This document shows, in pieces, positions 46,848 to 57,595 of a stretch of 64,000 bases of DNA (the first letter of the stretch is position 1; each line of letters begins with the position of its first letter). The notes beneath the pieces are model-generated. The model was not told the origin of the DNA. It ran no database searches and saw only the letters and a list, made by a program, of their open reading frames with translations. This DNA is from Porticoccaceae bacterium (GTDB lineage Bacteria > Pseudomonadota > Gammaproteobacteria > Pseudomonadales > Porticoccaceae). The DNA is taken from the NCBI GenBank assembly GCA_029252555.1, contig JAQXBF010000015.1, forward strand, positions 21,961 to 85,960, in the 5' to 3' direction. The position numbers and the translations under genes are program-made.

Positions 46848-47543
46848 TTAATCAATTTTTTGGTAGATAAGGTCCCACACGCCGTGACCGAGACGCTCGC
46901 CACGCATTTCAAATTTGGTTAGGGGGCGGTAATCGGGGCGGGGGGAATATTCCCCTTGGCCGGCGTTATTTTCAAAACCCTCAGCCTCATCTAATGTCTC
47001 CAGCATCTGCTCGGCATAATGCTGCCAGTCGGTGGCCATATGCAACACGCCACCGGGGCGGAGTTTTTCCCGCACCAGCTGTACAAACTGGGGCTGTACT
47101 ATGCGCCGTTTATTGTGCTTTTTCTTGTGCCAGGGGTCGGGAAAATACAGCTGTAGGCGGTCGATACTCTCGGTGGCAAAACATTCTTCGAGCACATCAT
47201 TGGCGTCAGCCAGATAGACCCGCAGATTCTCTATACTTTGTTCTGTGGCGCCATTCATCAATGTGCCAACCCCGGGTGGGTGAACCTCAATACCAATAAA
47301 GTCTGTGTCTGGCTCTGCGGCGGCCATTTGCAGCAAAGAATCGCCCATGCCAAAGCCTATCTCCAGCACCTTGGTGCCACTGCGGCCAAATACGTCGTCT
47401 GTATCAATGGCGCCATCGGTCAGCTTTAAGCCATATTGGGCCCAGCTATTTTCAAAGGCATTGCGCTGCCCGTCGGTCATACGACCCGCGCGCACCACAT
47501 AGCTGCGAATTGATTTTTTGCGGTATTCCGGCCTGATATCCAT
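46848..47543 (-). CDS. trmB: tRNA (guanine-N7-)-methyltransferase
   Basis: Makes m7G46 in t[18 protein letters not shown] (SAM site), [31 protein letters not shown] and the closing [17 protein letters not shown] are hallmarks. N-terminus [15 protein letters not shown]. Length 231 is normal. It directly abuts the ygdD stop, so the two are co-transcribed. Confidence 0.96.
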   Translation of the reverse strand: MDIRPEYRKKSIRSYVVRAGRMTDGQRNAFENSWAQYGLKLTDGAIDTDDVFGRSGTKVLEIGFGMGDSLLQMAAAEPDTDFIGIEVHPPGVGTLMNGATEQSIENLRVYLADANDVLEECFATESIDRLQLYFPDPWHKKKHNKRRIVQPQFVQLVREKLRPGGVLHMATDWQHYAEQMLETLDEAEGFENNAGQGEYSPRPDYRPLTKFEMRGERLGHGVWDLIYQKID

Positions 47544-47924
47544 TTAATCGGTTCTTTTTTTAGCCCCAGTGAAAAGCACTAGCCAGCCGCAGATAAAGGC
47601 TGTACCTCCCAGAGGAGTGATCATGCCCAGCGCACTAATACCGGTAAACACCAGGGTATAAAGTGAGCCGGAAAACAGCGCAATGCCCAGCAACCAACTC
47701 TTGGCCACTAATTCTTGTCGGCGAGGAACAAGCAGGTCTTCGGGCAGGCTAACGAGGCTAAATAAAGCGATGGTATGGAGAAACTGATACAGCACTGCGG
47801 TGCGGAAGGTGGCCATGGCCTTTACCGACAATGTGCTGTCTAAGCCATGGGCGGCAAAGGCACCAAGCGCGACGCACATAGCGCCACTCAGAGCAATGGT
47901 CTTTATCCACAGGCTTTTATTCAT
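47544..47924 (-). CDS. DUF423 membrane protein (YgdD-like)
   Basis: Small inner-membrane protein of 126 residues with four hydrophobic segments. The family signature GAFAAHGL appears at about residues 21-28, followed by FRTAVLYQFLHTIALF. DUF423 function is unknown. It shares a transcript with trmB. Confidence 0.88.
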   Translation of the reverse strand: MNKSLWIKTIALSGAMCVALGAFAAHGLDSTLSVKAMATFRTAVLYQFLHTIALFSLVSLPEDLLVPRRQELVAKSWLLGIALFSGSLYTLVFTGISALGMITPLGGTAFICGWLVLFTGAKKRTD

Positions 47925-47970
47925 AGGGGTTTCTATTCATGGGAGCGTTAGGGCCATTCGTTCGGACAAT

Positions 47971-48016
47971 AAAAAACCGCACTCTCGATTTTAATATCAT
48001 TGTCGATCTAGTGCGG
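47971..48016 (-). terminator. Terminator of rpoH
   Basis: On the minus strand CCGCACT pairs with AGTGCGG, extended inward by TCGA/TCGA, and is followed by six T residues. It lies between rpoH and ygdD. Confidence 0.8.
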
Positions 48017-48038
48017 CTTACAGATTTTTAGACTTTGC

Positions 48039-48893
48039 TTAGGCTTCCATGGCAACGCGCACTTTCTTCATGGCGTTTTTCTCAAGCTGGCGAATGCGTT
48101 CAGCAGAAACACCATATTCATCAGCTAGCTGGTGTAATGTGGCTTTCTTATCGTCTAACCAGCGGCGCTGCAAAATACATTGGCTGCGCTCATCGAGAGT
48201 CTTAACCGCTTCGGCAAGACGATGATTATTGTCGCCTTCGTAATCTTCATTTTCGACTTGCTGAGCTGGGTCTGCTGTCTTGTCTTCCAGATAATGGACC
48301 GGCGCATAGGCGGCTTTTTCGTCGTCGTCATCTGCCGGAGCATCAAATGCCGAGTCGCGAGCCGTGAGACGCATTTCCATTTCCATCACATCTTTGACTT
48401 CAACACCCAGATCGTCTGCAACCGCTTTGGCCTCATCGGCTGTTAGCCACTGCAACTGCTTCTTGGCGCTGCGAAGGTTAAAAAATAGTTTGCGCTGGGA
48501 TTTCGTTGTCGCAATTTTGACTATACGCCAGTTGCGCAGGATAAATTCATGGATCTCTGCTTTGATCCAGTGCACCGCGAAGGACACAACACGCACACCC
48601 TTCTCAGGGTTAAAGCGTCGTACGGCCTTCATCAGGCCAACATTGCCCTCTTGGATCAAGTCTGCCAGCGGCAGGCCGTAGCCGTTGTAGGAACGTGCAA
48701 TATGCACCACAAAGCGCAGATGAGACATAACTAACCGACGAGCAGCATCGAGATCTTCTTCGTAATAAAGCGCTTCACCTAGAGACTTTTCCTCGTCAAT
48801 CGAAAGAATAGGGACCGTGGCCGTGCCCTGAATGTAAGCATTCAGATTTGCGCCAGGGGTCATCCATTCCATGGTTTGAAGGGCTTTGTTCAT
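48039..48893 (-). CDS. rpoH: Heat-shock sigma factor RpoH (sigma-32)
   Basis: Sigma factor for heat-shock promoters. Region 2: [42 protein letters not shown] and [20 protein letters not shown]. The RpoH box QRKLFFNLR is present, then region 4 with [26 protein letters not shown]. Length 284. Downstream of ftsYEX as in other gammaproteobacteria. Confidence 0.97.
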   Translation of the reverse strand: MNKALQTMEWMTPGANLNAYIQGTATVPILSIDEEKSLGEALYYEEDLDAARRLVMSHLRFVVHIARSYNGYGLPLADLIQEGNVGLMKAVRRFNPEKGVRVVSFAVHWIKAEIHEFILRNWRIVKIATTKSQRKLFFNLRSAKKQLQWLTADEAKAVADDLGVEVKDVMEMEMRLTARDSAFDAPADDDDEKAAYAPVHYLEDKTADPAQQVENEDYEGDNNHRLAEAVKTLDERSQCILQRRWLDDKKATLHQLADEYGVSAERIRQLEKNAMKKVRVAMEA

Positions 48894-48915
48894 AACTGTC
48901 TCTAAAGGTCGTCGG

Positions 48916-48921
48916 ATTATA
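48916..48921 (-). promoter_or_regulatory. Possible rpoH -10 element
   Basis: TATAAT on the minus strand, about 23 bases before the rpoH ATG. The -35 side is poor, and a CACTA-N6-TAGTG repeat lies just upstream, so an activator or alternative sigma may act here. This gives a very short untranslated leader. Confidence 0.35.
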
Positions 48922-49007
48922 AGTTTAGCACTAAAAGACTAGTGGTTCCTAGCCCCAAAGGTTCAATAAACTCAGGGGCTGAACAAAGCTTTGTACGGGT
49001 TGGAGGC

Positions 49008-50018
49008 TTATTTTGGCTCAATATCTCGCAGATGTTTGCTCACCGCGATCCAGGCGCCACCTAAACCCATTGCGCCACCGAGGCCTATCAGACCGAAAAA
49101 GCCAATAAAACCAAGGCCTTGAAGCCGGTATTGGCTTTGATAAAGCTCGGCCAGATTGGCCACTGAGCTGCTCATCCACAGCAGGCTAGAATAAATCATA
49201 ATGGCTGCCGCCAGAGCACCAAATACTCCCAACATCATCCCTGTGTACAGGAACGGTCGCCGAACATAGGCATTGGTACCACCCACTAGCTTAATAACAA
49301 TAATTTCGTCCCTGCGGCTCTGAATCGAGAGCCGAATAGTATTGCCAATCACCAGCAACACCCCCAGACCCAATGCAGCGCCTAGGGCTAAAACCACTTT
49401 TTGCCCCATTTCGGTGAGGCTGTGAAGGCGCTGTAGCCAGGCCATATCAATCTGTACGTCATCGACAATCGCAAATGAGGCGATCTTAGTCATCAGCCGT
49501 TTAATCTGGCCCATATCAATGGGCTCTGAGACCGCTGGCTGCACTAAAAACACTGCGGGCAGTGGGTTGTCTTCGAGATCACGCAGTGCAGAGCCAAAAC
49601 CAGATAGCGCCTTAAACTCCAGTAGTGCCTGCTTGGCTGAGATATAACTTAGGCTGTCGATTCCAGACATACCATCGAGCTCTGCGCGCAAGCTATCAAT
49701 TGCTTGGGGTTTGGCACCCTTTTTAACAAAAACTGTAATTTGCGCAGAGGATTCGAAGTTATTGCCTAGCTGCTCAACATTCTCTACGGTCAGATACAGG
49801 GCCGAAGGCATTGCCAATGCAATGGCAATAACAGCCACGGTCATTAGGGTTTGCAGGGGCTCGCTGAGAAGTTTGCGCAGGCTTATGCGAATAGTGTCCC
49901 TATGGTGGGACTTATAGCCGTGCCAGCGGTCTGCAAACCTTATTTTTTTGCCACTGGCGCCGCGCTGGGCACCATCACGGCTATTTCTGTCATTAGCGGC
50001 CATAACCAGCTCCATCAT
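49008..50018 (-). CDS. ftsX: Cell division protein FtsX
   Basis: Membrane partner of FtsE that activates septal peptidoglycan hydrolases. Four helices: one at about 58-78, three near the C-terminus. ARGxxGKKIRF-type cytoplasmic N-tail, then [59 protein letters not shown] are diagnostic. The start may be ATG 50018 or 50003; both overlap ftsE. Confidence 0.94.
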   Translation of the reverse strand: MMELVMAANDRNSRDGAQRGASGKKIRFADRWHGYKSHHRDTIRISLRKLLSEPLQTLMTVAVIAIALAMPSALYLTVENVEQLGNNFESSAQITVFVKKGAKPQAIDSLRAELDGMSGIDSLSYISAKQALLEFKALSGFGSALRDLEDNPLPAVFLVQPAVSEPIDMGQIKRLMTKIASFAIVDDVQIDMAWLQRLHSLTEMGQKVVLALGAALGLGVLLVIGNTIRLSIQSRRDEIIVIKLVGGTNAYVRRPFLYTGMMLGVFGALAAAIMIYSSLLWMSSSVANLAELYQSQYRLQGLGFIGFFGLIGLGGAMGLGGAWIAVSKHLRDIEPK

Positions 50019-50667
50019 CTGTCAGCTCGCCATCTTCAAGGTGCATAATTCTCAGCTGCATGCGATTGATCAAGTTAATGTCATGGGTGGCGATTAGCAC
50101 GGTGACGCCGACATTTTGGAAGCGACGGAACAATGCCATAATTTCGCTGGACAGCTCTGGATCCAAATTTCCCGTCGGCTCATCGGCCAATAAAATCCGT
50201 GGTTTATGCACCACGGCTCGGGCGATGCCCACTCGCTGTTGCTCACCCCCAGATAGGGCAACAGGCTTCTGCTGTTCCTTGTCTAACAGGCCTACGCCGT
50301 CAAGAGCCGCGCGAACCCGCCGCCCAATTTCACTGGCTGGGTAACCAGATACCTGCAGTGGCAGGGCAACATTATCGAATACAGTGCGATCCAGTAGCAG
50401 TTGGTGATTCTGGAAAACTACCCCTACCTGCCGTCGATACATGGGAATCTGGGAATTGGATAGACGATTTAGGTTTTTGCCATTGATCAATAAGTTGCCT
50501 GAGGTGGGGCGTTCCATAAGCATCAGCATTTTCAATAATGTGCTTTTGCCCGCTCCGGAATGACCGGTCAGAAATGCCATTTCCCCAGCATCCATTTCAA
50601 AATTGACATTTTTCAGAGCCTCGAAACCCCCGGGGTAGCGCTTGCTAAGATTATCGAAACGAATCAT
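49993..50667 (-). CDS. ftsE: Cell division ATP-binding protein FtsE
   Basis: ABC ATPase of FtsEX. Walker [11 protein letters not shown]-loop [11 protein letters not shown], signature [16 protein letters not shown], Walker [14 protein letters not shown] and H-loop ATHD are intact. Length 224. Three bases after ftsY and overlapping ftsX: an ftsYEX operon. Confidence 0.97.
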   Translation of the reverse strand: MIRFDNLSKRYPGGFEALKNVNFEMDAGEMAFLTGHSGAGKSTLLKMLMLMERPTSGNLLINGKNLNRLSNSQIPMYRRQVGVVFQNHQLLLDRTVFDNVALPLQVSGYPASEIGRRVRAALDGVGLLDKEQQKPVALSGGEQQRVGIARAVVHKPRILLADEPTGNLDPELSSEIMALFRRFQNVGVTVLIATHDINLINRMQLRIMHLEDGELTDDGAGYGR

Positions 50668-50669
50668 CT

Positions 50670-51803
50670 CTATTCACTAGCCCCTGCGCTCAGCATCGCG
50701 TCAACAAATTCACTGGCCTCAAATGGCTGCAAATCGTCCTGGCCCTCACCTACGCCAATATAGCGAATAGGCACCGAGAACTTATCGGCCAAGGCAAAGA
50801 TAACACCCCCTTTGGCGGTGCCATCAAGTTTTGTGAGGGCAATGCCAGTTACGCCAACGACCTGATTAAACTCGGACATCTGCGCCACAGCGTTTTGCCC
50901 TGTGCCTGCATCCAATACCAGCAACACTTCTTGGGGAGCCGCTTCATCTAGCTTGCCGGCTACTCGCTTTACCTTTTTAAGTTCTTCCATGAGATTGCTT
51001 TTATTGTGCAACCTGCCTGCGGTGTCGGCAATAATAACGTCTATGCCCCGCGACTTGGCAGCCTGAATCCCATCAAAAATAACGGACGCGCTGTCGGCCC
51101 CGGTGTGCTGAGCAATTACTGGTACGTTATTGCGCTCGCCCCATACCTGCAGCTGCTCGACGGCGGCAGCGCGAAAGGTGTCTCCAGCGGCAAGCATTAC
51201 CGACTTGCCCTGCTGTTGCAGTCGATTGGCGATTTTGCCGATGGTGGTGGTTTTACCCACACCATTAACCCCGACCACCAGAATGACATAGGGCAGTTGA
51301 CCACCACCTAAATCCAGGGGCACTGCGCAGGGTTCAAGCTTTGCCTGCAAGATTTCACTAAGCGCAACTTTGAGGGCGGCACTGTCTTTAAGAGACTTTC
51401 TGTTCAGACGATCTGTTATCTCTGCCAGTATATTGGCGGTCGTATCAATGCCCACATCTGCTAGCAACAGCATTGTTTCAAGCTCTTCTAGCAGCTCATC
51501 ATCTATGGCTTTGCCGCCCAAAAACAGGCTGCCTATCCCCTCTCCTGTGCGGGTCAAAGCCTTGCGCATGCGCTGAGTAAAGCTCAGCTTGGGAGCTGGC
51601 CGTGACGCTGGCTCCTTAACAGCTTGGGCTTCGGTAGGCTGTGGTGCGGACTCTGGCTCTGCTTCTAATACAGCAGGCGCAGCACTGGCTGGTTCCAATG
51701 GCTGAGCCTCTTCTAGAGGGGCCGCGGAGCCACGCCGAAAGCGATCCAAAAATGATCTCTTTTTGACTTCGACAGGCTTGCTTTCAGATGAGGGAGAATC
51801 CAT
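50670..51803 (-). CDS. ftsY: Signal recognition particle receptor FtsY
   Basis: SRP receptor GTPase. An acidic, proline- and glutamate-rich N-domain (1-60) is followed by the NG domain: GVNGVGKTTTIGKIA (G1), DTFRAAAVEQL (G2), IADTAGRLHNK (G3), TKLDGTAKGG (G4) and GVGEGQDDLQPF (G5). Length 377. First gene of ftsYEX, divergent from rsmD. Confidence 0.97.
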   Translation of the reverse strand: MDSPSSESKPVEVKKRSFLDRFRRGSAAPLEEAQPLEPASAAPAVLEAEPESAPQPTEAQAVKEPASRPAPKLSFTQRMRKALTRTGEGIGSLFLGGKAIDDELLEELETMLLLADVGIDTTANILAEITDRLNRKSLKDSAALKVALSEILQAKLEPCAVPLDLGGGQLPYVILVVGVNGVGKTTTIGKIANRLQQQGKSVMLAAGDTFRAAAVEQLQVWGERNNVPVIAQHTGADSASVIFDGIQAAKSRGIDVIIADTAGRLHNKSNLMEELKKVKRVAGKLDEAAPQEVLLVLDAGTGQNAVAQMSEFNQVVGVTGIALTKLDGTAKGGVIFALADKFSVPIRYIGVGEGQDDLQPFEASEFVDAMLSAGASE

Positions 51804-51895
51804 TGTGGTTCTTATATTACGGTTTTAAAAATCTAGTGTATCCTACCATTTACCCCAGAAAAAGTGCGTAAAACTCACTGATTAGGAGCATCTAA

Positions 51896-52492
51896 TTGCG
51901 CGGCAACAAAACTCAGGCTAAAGGCCAGCAAAAGTTAAGAATTATTGGTGGGCAGTGGCGGAGCAGGCAGCTTTCTTTTCCGTCGGTACCCGGGTTAAGG
52001 CCTACCGGTGACCGTATCCGTGAAACCTTGTTCAACTGGCTGGCCGCTGATGTTCCGGGGGCGCGGTGCCTCGACTTATTTGCCGGCTCAGGAGCCCTGA
52101 GTTTTGAAGCCCTATCTCGTGGGGCTGCGAGTTGCACCGCACTTGAACGGCATCCTGATGCAGTGCGGCAATTGACCGACAATAAGGCTCTGCTAAAGGC
52201 CGACAGCCTCAGTGTTATTGAGGCAGACTGCCAACAATATTTGCACCAAAAGGCACCGGACAAAGGCTATCACATCGTCTTTATCGACCCTCCTTTCGAT
52301 GCGCAACTACAGGGCGATATCTGCGCGACAATTAATAACTCCGCTTGGCTGGCACCTGGTGCGACTATCTATTGTGAATTGCCAGCGACAGATAGCGGCT
52401 TTGTCGCTCCTAGGAATTGGGAGCAGCGTCAGCAGAAAGTAGCGGGAGATGTTAAATACTGCCTCTATTCTTACATTGAGCCAAGAGACTAA
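51896..52492 (+). CDS. rsmD: 16S rRNA (guanine966-N2)-methyltransferase
   Basis: SAM-dependent rRNA methylase. LRIIGGQWRSRQLSFP, LRPTGDRIRETLFNWL, CLDLFAGSGALSFEALSRGA and the catalytic VFIDPPFD are present. TTG at 51896 with AGGAG nine bases upstream is the start. Length 198. It is divergent from ftsY, as usual. Confidence 0.95.
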   Translation: MRGNKTQAKGQQKLRIIGGQWRSRQLSFPSVPGLRPTGDRIRETLFNWLAADVPGARCLDLFAGSGALSFEALSRGAASCTALERHPDAVRQLTDNKALLKADSLSVIEADCQQYLHQKAPDKGYHIVFIDPPFDAQLQGDICATINNSAWLAPGATIYCELPATDSGFVAPRNWEQRQQKVAGDVKYCLYSYIEPRD

Positions 52493-52501
52493 TTTAAGTA
52501 A

Positions 52502-53017
<516 letters not shown>

Positions 53018-53018
53018 C

Positions 53019-53825
53019 TTATCTCTGGCAGCGCGGGCAGAATACTGAGCTGCGCTGGCCAAGTTTAATCTCTTTCAAAGATCCTCCGCAGACAGTGCAA
53101 GGCTCACCGCCGCGGCCATAGACCGCTAAGGTCTGCTGGAAATAGCCAGGCTCACCTTTGCCATTTACAAAGTCACGCAATGTGGTGCCGCCCTGCACAA
53201 TGGCCGCCGCCAACACCTCTTTTATATGACCAGTAAGCACAGTGTATCGCTGCAGGGAAATATTGCCTGCGGCACGATCCGGCCTAATACCGGCGCGAAA
53301 TAAAGCTTCTGAGGCATAGATGTTACCCACACCCACTACCGTATTGTTGTCCATGATGTAGGGCTTTACCGCGATTTTGCGTTTGCGCGAAAGTTGATAC
53401 AACCGCTGAGCATCAAAATCCTCAGAGAGAGGCTCTGGCCCAAGGTGAGATAACTGGTGATGATCGGTCTCCGACCATAGCCAACAGCCAAAGCGGCGCG
53501 GGTCATGATAACGCAGCACTGACCCATTGCTCATCTGCATCTCGATATGGTCATGCTTGCGCAATTCCGCGCCGGGTTGCACCAACCTCAAGCTGCCACT
53601 CATACCCAAATGGATAAGCATTGAGCCGCGCTCCAGCTGAATGATCAAATATTTGGCACGCCTGTATACAAGGGTAATTCTTTGTCCCTCTACCAGCTCG
53701 GAAATGCCCACCGTGACTGGCCAGCGCAGGGAGGCCTGGCGAACAGTAAAGTGGCTAATAACCTGCTGAACAATAGCGGGCTCAATGCCTCTGAGGGTGG
53801 TTTCCACCTCTGGTAATTCCGGCAT
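53019..53825 (-). CDS. mutM: Formamidopyrimidine-DNA glycosylase
   Basis: Removes 8-oxoguanine. The catalytic start [15 protein letters not shown] (P2, E3), [34 protein letters not shown], the lysine region [18 protein letters not shown] and the C-terminal zinc finger CTVCGG with CPRC are all intact. Length 268. Confidence 0.97.
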   Translation of the reverse strand: MPELPEVETTLRGIEPAIVQQVISHFTVRQASLRWPVTVGISELVEGQRITLVYRRAKYLIIQLERGSMLIHLGMSGSLRLVQPGAELRKHDHIEMQMSNGSVLRYHDPRRFGCWLWSETDHHQLSHLGPEPLSEDFDAQRLYQLSRKRKIAVKPYIMDNNTVVGVGNIYASEALFRAGIRPDRAAGNISLQRYTVLTGHIKEVLAAAIVQGGTTLRDFVNGKGEPGYFQQTLAVYGRGGEPCTVCGGSLKEIKLGQRSSVFCPRCQR

Positions 53826-54008
53826 AGGTCATCCTAAATACGATATTTTTTTAATTATGAGTAAACAGTGCTGGCACAGGGGCCTCCAAGACGGCAGAAT
53901 AGCATAATGTCCAATGCGGCCGCGGGTTGAGATTACTAGCATTTTTTAAAAAAATCAGTAGAATGCCCTCTCCATTGCAATAGTAGTTCAAGAAAGGTGC
54001 GACCCAAC

Positions 54009-54416
54009 ATGGCGCTAGGCAAAAGACGTAAAGAAGAAGACGAATCGCAAATTGATATGACACCTATGCTAGACGTGGTGTTCATCATGTTGATCTTCTT
54101 CATTGTAACCGCATCATTTGTTAATGAAGTCGGCCTCGGTGTAAATCGCCCACCAACCTCTGATCAACCACCACCAGATTCTGAGAATACCAATATCGTG
54201 TTCCGTATCTCTGAAAGCAATGAGCTGACTCTGGAAGGGCGCCGCATCGATATCCGCGCTGTACGAGCCAACGTTGAGAGAATGCATGCTGAGAAGCCTG
54301 AAGCCAAGGTTGTGATCAGCTCACATCCAAAGGCTAAAACTGAGCTGTTCGTTAAGATTTCTGACCAGGCGCGTGAAGCCGGTGTATACGATATCTCGCT
54401 ATCGACCGACGAGTAA
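54009..54416 (+). CDS. exbD: ExbD/TolR-family biopolymer transporter
   Basis: Single-helix subunit of a proton-driven motor. The cytoplasmic start KRRKEEDESQIDMTPMLD leads into one helix; D22, the proton-relay aspartate, is in MTPMLDVVFIMLIFF. A periplasmic domain follows. ATG 54009 with AAAGGTG upstream is preferred over GTG 53997. No exbB or tonB adjoins, which is unusual; it resembles the ExbD2 of multi-subunit TtpC-ExbB-ExbD-TonB systems. It faces the TonB receptor operon across a shared terminator. Confidence 0.92.
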   Translation: MALGKRRKEEDESQIDMTPMLDVVFIMLIFFIVTASFVNEVGLGVNRPPTSDQPPPDSENTNIVFRISESNELTLEGRRIDIRAVRANVERMHAEKPEAKVVISSHPKAKTELFVKISDQAREAGVYDISLSTDE

Positions 54417-54447
54417 TACTGCAACAGCAGGTTCGCTAAAAGCATAT

Positions 54448-54483
54448 AAAAAAGGCATTGAATTAATTTCAATGCCTTTTTTT
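54448..54483. terminator. Bidirectional terminator between exbD and the TonB receptor gene
   Basis: Stem AAAAAAGGCATTGAA/TTCAATGCCTTTTTT (15 bp) with a five-base loop. The A/T flanks let it serve both convergent genes. Confidence 0.88.
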
Positions 54484-54520
54484 GTGGGCGCTCGTTTTCA
54501 ACTTGGTTATCAATCTAGCT

Positions 54521-57500
54521 TTACAGCCTGTGACTTAAGCGCGCATAGAGAAAACGGCCGGTGGAATCATGAGTTCTGGCGTCAAAGTTATCGTTAAAAG
54601 CCGACCCCAAGAACGGCGGCATTTGGTCCAGTACATTTTCAATGCCCAGAGTCACTAGAGATTCCCCCGAGTTGAAATGGTAGCTCACCTGCATATCTTC
54701 TCGGGACCAGGCCCCGGAATCTCGGGCACTGCGCTCAGAGGCAAGTTGTTCATTTAGGCTAGAAACATGCAGGGACGAAAGAGCAAATTCCCAGCGCCCA
54801 AACTGCCAAAACAGGTTCAGCCGAGACTTCCACTCGGGAATAGAGCCACGGCCCCCGGCTGCTTTATCAACAAAGGTGCCAGCAAGATCTATCTCTGAAA
54901 CCCTTGGCTCCAGGGTAAAGTTGTAGGAATCAATATAGGCGCCACCCAGATTCACGCCAAAGGTGCCCCAGCGCGCAATAAAGACGCGCCAAGAGATATC
55001 AAGATCTGCACCCTGTATTTCCCTAGAGCCCAGATTTTGATTATTGGCGGTAACTCGCGACAGCTCGCCGCTATCGGCCCTCGAAACCAGCTCGGGAAAC
55101 AAACCATTTTGAGCATTTTGATTAACAAAAAACTGGGCGCTTGCGCCAATAACCTGATCCACTTCAATAGAAAATATATCCACTCCAAAGGTAAAGTTTT
55201 CCAACCCTTTAGGCTGATATATAAACCCCATAGACAGGTTCTGAGATTTCTCTGGCAGCAAATTCTCATTACCTCCAGTAACAATCGAATACTGAGTTCG
55301 CAATGGGTCTGTGGGTATCAAACAACCAGCCAATTCGTACCCATTTTCGCCAGAACAGGGGTCATTTAACAATGCTTGGGTGCTGGTCTCAACCTGATGC
55401 AGTTCAAACAAAGAGGGGGCGCGAAAACCCCAGGACAGGCTAGCGCGCAGCATCAAGTCTTCAAGGGGCTTGTAGCGCAGGGCCATTTTGGGGTTGGCAC
55501 GAATGCCAAAGTTGTTGGAATGGGTCAGTCGAAAAGAGGCATTGGCCTCTAGGCTTTGAACCCAAGGCATGTCTTTAGCGATGGGGATAAGAGACTCCAG
55601 GTACATTTCAACGGTGTTCTGGCTACCCTGACTGTTGCCAAATTCACCGCCAATCAACTGGTTATCCAAGACTCTATGGTCCACTTCTGTACGCAACCTC
55701 TCGCGGCGAAATTCTAGCCCCGAGGCAAACTCAACCTCTCCCGCTGGCACTATATCCACCAATTGAGAGATGTCCAAATTCACCGATAGCAGTTCGGTTT
55801 CTCCTCGATTAAGGGCATCGGTGCCTATAAAATCAAGCTGCTCCTGAGGCATAGCCCTAGCAGGCGCAAAGACATTGATCGGCACACAGCCTTGGATGCT
55901 AGCGCAGTTATTCTCAGCACTTAGCCCCACAGCTAAGTTCTGCAAATTCACCAAATTGTGCCAGCGCTCTTCGGCATCGGTGCGGCTCCAGTTAAGGCTA
56001 AGCTGCCATTCGCCATCGCGCAATGTTCCCATGATACGGCCGTTGGCACGGGTGGTTTGCGCTCGGTTATATTGCAGCCTAGGCCCCAGCCCCAGCAGCC
56101 GAATCCTTGCGTCTTCAATAGCTTCCCCGAAGGGGTTGTAGCGATTGTCCTTATCAATGCTAAAGGGCACTGCTGTAAATGCTGTCAGTATTGGCGCAGG
56201 CGCGAGCGTAATTTGACTGCGGCTATCGACATAGGTGACCTCAAAAGCCGTGTCGGTGGCGCCCAAATTTTTCAGTTCGCCAGCAATATGCACCGAGTTG
56301 CGTTCGGCAGGCGCCAAAGACGAGGTAAATTGCTGGTAGTCAAAAAGATCACTGTCTGTTGCCTGTCGGAAATCTGCCACAGATGAACCACTGCGGTCAT
56401 CGCTGGATAAAACTAAAGTTTCGCTGCCAACCCGAAGACGTGCATTGGGGGTGGCGCTGGATCTATTATCTACCCCGCCCTGTAGCCGACCATCTGCAGA
56501 GGCAGAAATTGCTCTGTCTCGGCTGAATATACCGCCCTGCTCATAATGGGAAGCGGTCATCATCAAATCGAGTTTGCTCAGTGACAGGCCACCAACAAAA
56601 TCATAGCGCTTTGTCTGGTTGTCACCTCTGCTCGCCGAGCCGTGAAAGGCATTGAAAACAGCGCCCTTAAAACGCTTCTTAAGGATGATATTAACCACCC
56701 CTGCAATAGCATCAGAACCATAAATAGATGAGCCGCTATCTTTCAATATTTCGATGCGGTTTACCGCCGCTAGAGGAATGCTGTTTAAATCCACTGAACT
56801 CCCGTTGAACGCATTATTGGCGACCCGCTGACCGTTCACCAACACCAGAGTGTTGGTAGCAGGTAGGCCGCGCAAGGTCACACTAGCAGTGCCATTACCG
56901 CCATTACTAACCGCAGTGCTATTGGAATTACCCACCACCTCCGGGGTAAATCGCATTAATTCGGCCATGGTTTGAGCCCCAGTTAAGCGAATTTCCGTGG
57001 AGGTCAAGATTTCAACCGGCGTAAAACCACTGGTATTTATCTGCTTAAACCTTGAGCCAGTCACGGGGGTACCGCGAATAACAAGCTCCTCAATCATAGG
57101 GTACTGCTGGCTTGAAAAGGTCAGATCATCCTGCATAGACTGGCAGGCTCTCGCCGCATAACAGCGTGGTAGTACCACCAATGTCTGCGGGCCCACCACG
57201 CGATATTCCAAGTCTTGGCCCTCGATCAACTGCTCCAATACCTGCAGCACTGAAAATTCTCCGCTCACAGCGGGGCTTGTTTTGTCTGGAACTTCCGAAG
57301 GGAAAATAATGGAGGCCTGAGTTTGCTGGCCCAGAGCTACTAGAGATTTATGCAGGCCATCAGAGGGCAAACTCACTTCATAGATATCAGTGACAATAGC
57401 CTCAGCCGAGCTGGTAAACAATGGAGAAAAACACAGGCTGTAAAAGAGGCAGGCATTAAAAAGGGCAACAGACACCTGTCGCCCTAATGTTGTTATGTGG

Positions 57501-57550
57501 CGGCAAACATTCACTTGTTTAGCAGGAAGATTCCCTGAGTCCATAGGCAC
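54521..57550 (-). CDS. TonB-dependent receptor with N-terminal signalling domain
   Basis: Outer-membrane transporter and transducer of 1009 residues. Signal region with hydrophobic VALFNACLFYSLCFSPLF (about 28-45), then an STN domain (about 58-125: YEVSLPSDGLHKSLVALGQQ and SGEFSVLQVLEQLIEGQDLE). The plug follows with ITLRGLPATNTLVLVNGQRV-like and LKDSGSSIYGSDAIAGVVNI motifs, and a beta-barrel ends in an aromatic-poor GRFLYARLSHRL. The STN domain and the FecR and FecI genes upstream in the same direction show control by its own ligand. The receptor type (long extracellular loops, LNSIPLAAVNRIEILK) is common for siderophores and also oligosaccharides; the ligand is undecided. Confidence 0.92.
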   Translation of the reverse strand: MPMDSGNLPAKQVNVCRHITTLGRQVSVALFNACLFYSLCFSPLFTSSAEAIVTDIYEVSLPSDGLHKSLVALGQQTQASIIFPSEVPDKTSPAVSGEFSVLQVLEQLIEGQDLEYRVVGPQTLVVLPRCYAARACQSMQDDLTFSSQQYPMIEELVIRGTPVTGSRFKQINTSGFTPVEILTSTEIRLTGAQTMAELMRFTPEVVGNSNSTAVSNGGNGTASVTLRGLPATNTLVLVNGQRVANNAFNGSSVDLNSIPLAAVNRIEILKDSGSSIYGSDAIAGVVNIILKKRFKGAVFNAFHGSASRGDNQTKRYDFVGGLSLSKLDLMMTASHYEQGGIFSRDRAISASADGRLQGGVDNRSSATPNARLRVGSETLVLSSDDRSGSSVADFRQATDSDLFDYQQFTSSLAPAERNSVHIAGELKNLGATDTAFEVTYVDSRSQITLAPAPILTAFTAVPFSIDKDNRYNPFGEAIEDARIRLLGLGPRLQYNRAQTTRANGRIMGTLRDGEWQLSLNWSRTDAEERWHNLVNLQNLAVGLSAENNCASIQGCVPINVFAPARAMPQEQLDFIGTDALNRGETELLSVNLDISQLVDIVPAGEVEFASGLEFRRERLRTEVDHRVLDNQLIGGEFGNSQGSQNTVEMYLESLIPIAKDMPWVQSLEANASFRLTHSNNFGIRANPKMALRYKPLEDLMLRASLSWGFRAPSLFELHQVETSTQALLNDPCSGENGYELAGCLIPTDPLRTQYSIVTGGNENLLPEKSQNLSMGFIYQPKGLENFTFGVDIFSIEVDQVIGASAQFFVNQNAQNGLFPELVSRADSGELSRVTANNQNLGSREIQGADLDISWRVFIARWGTFGVNLGGAYIDSYNFTLEPRVSEIDLAGTFVDKAAGGRGSIPEWKSRLNLFWQFGRWEFALSSLHVSSLNEQLASERSARDSGAWSREDMQVSYHFNSGESLVTLGIENVLDQMPPFLGSAFNDNFDARTHDSTGRFLYARLSHRL

Positions 57551-57595
57551 TCGGCTGCATGCAGCTCACAGTTCTCTTAGGAGACTAATTAAACC

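Noticed and set aside
48895..48960. Sigma-E promoter for rpoH (GGAACC upstream)
   Set aside because: The -10 side does not give a TCTGA-like match at the right spacing; only the TATAAT is reported.
55958..56386. 142-codon plus-strand frame inside the TonB receptor gene
   Set aside because: Antisense shadow of a well-supported gene with no ribosome-binding site or motif.
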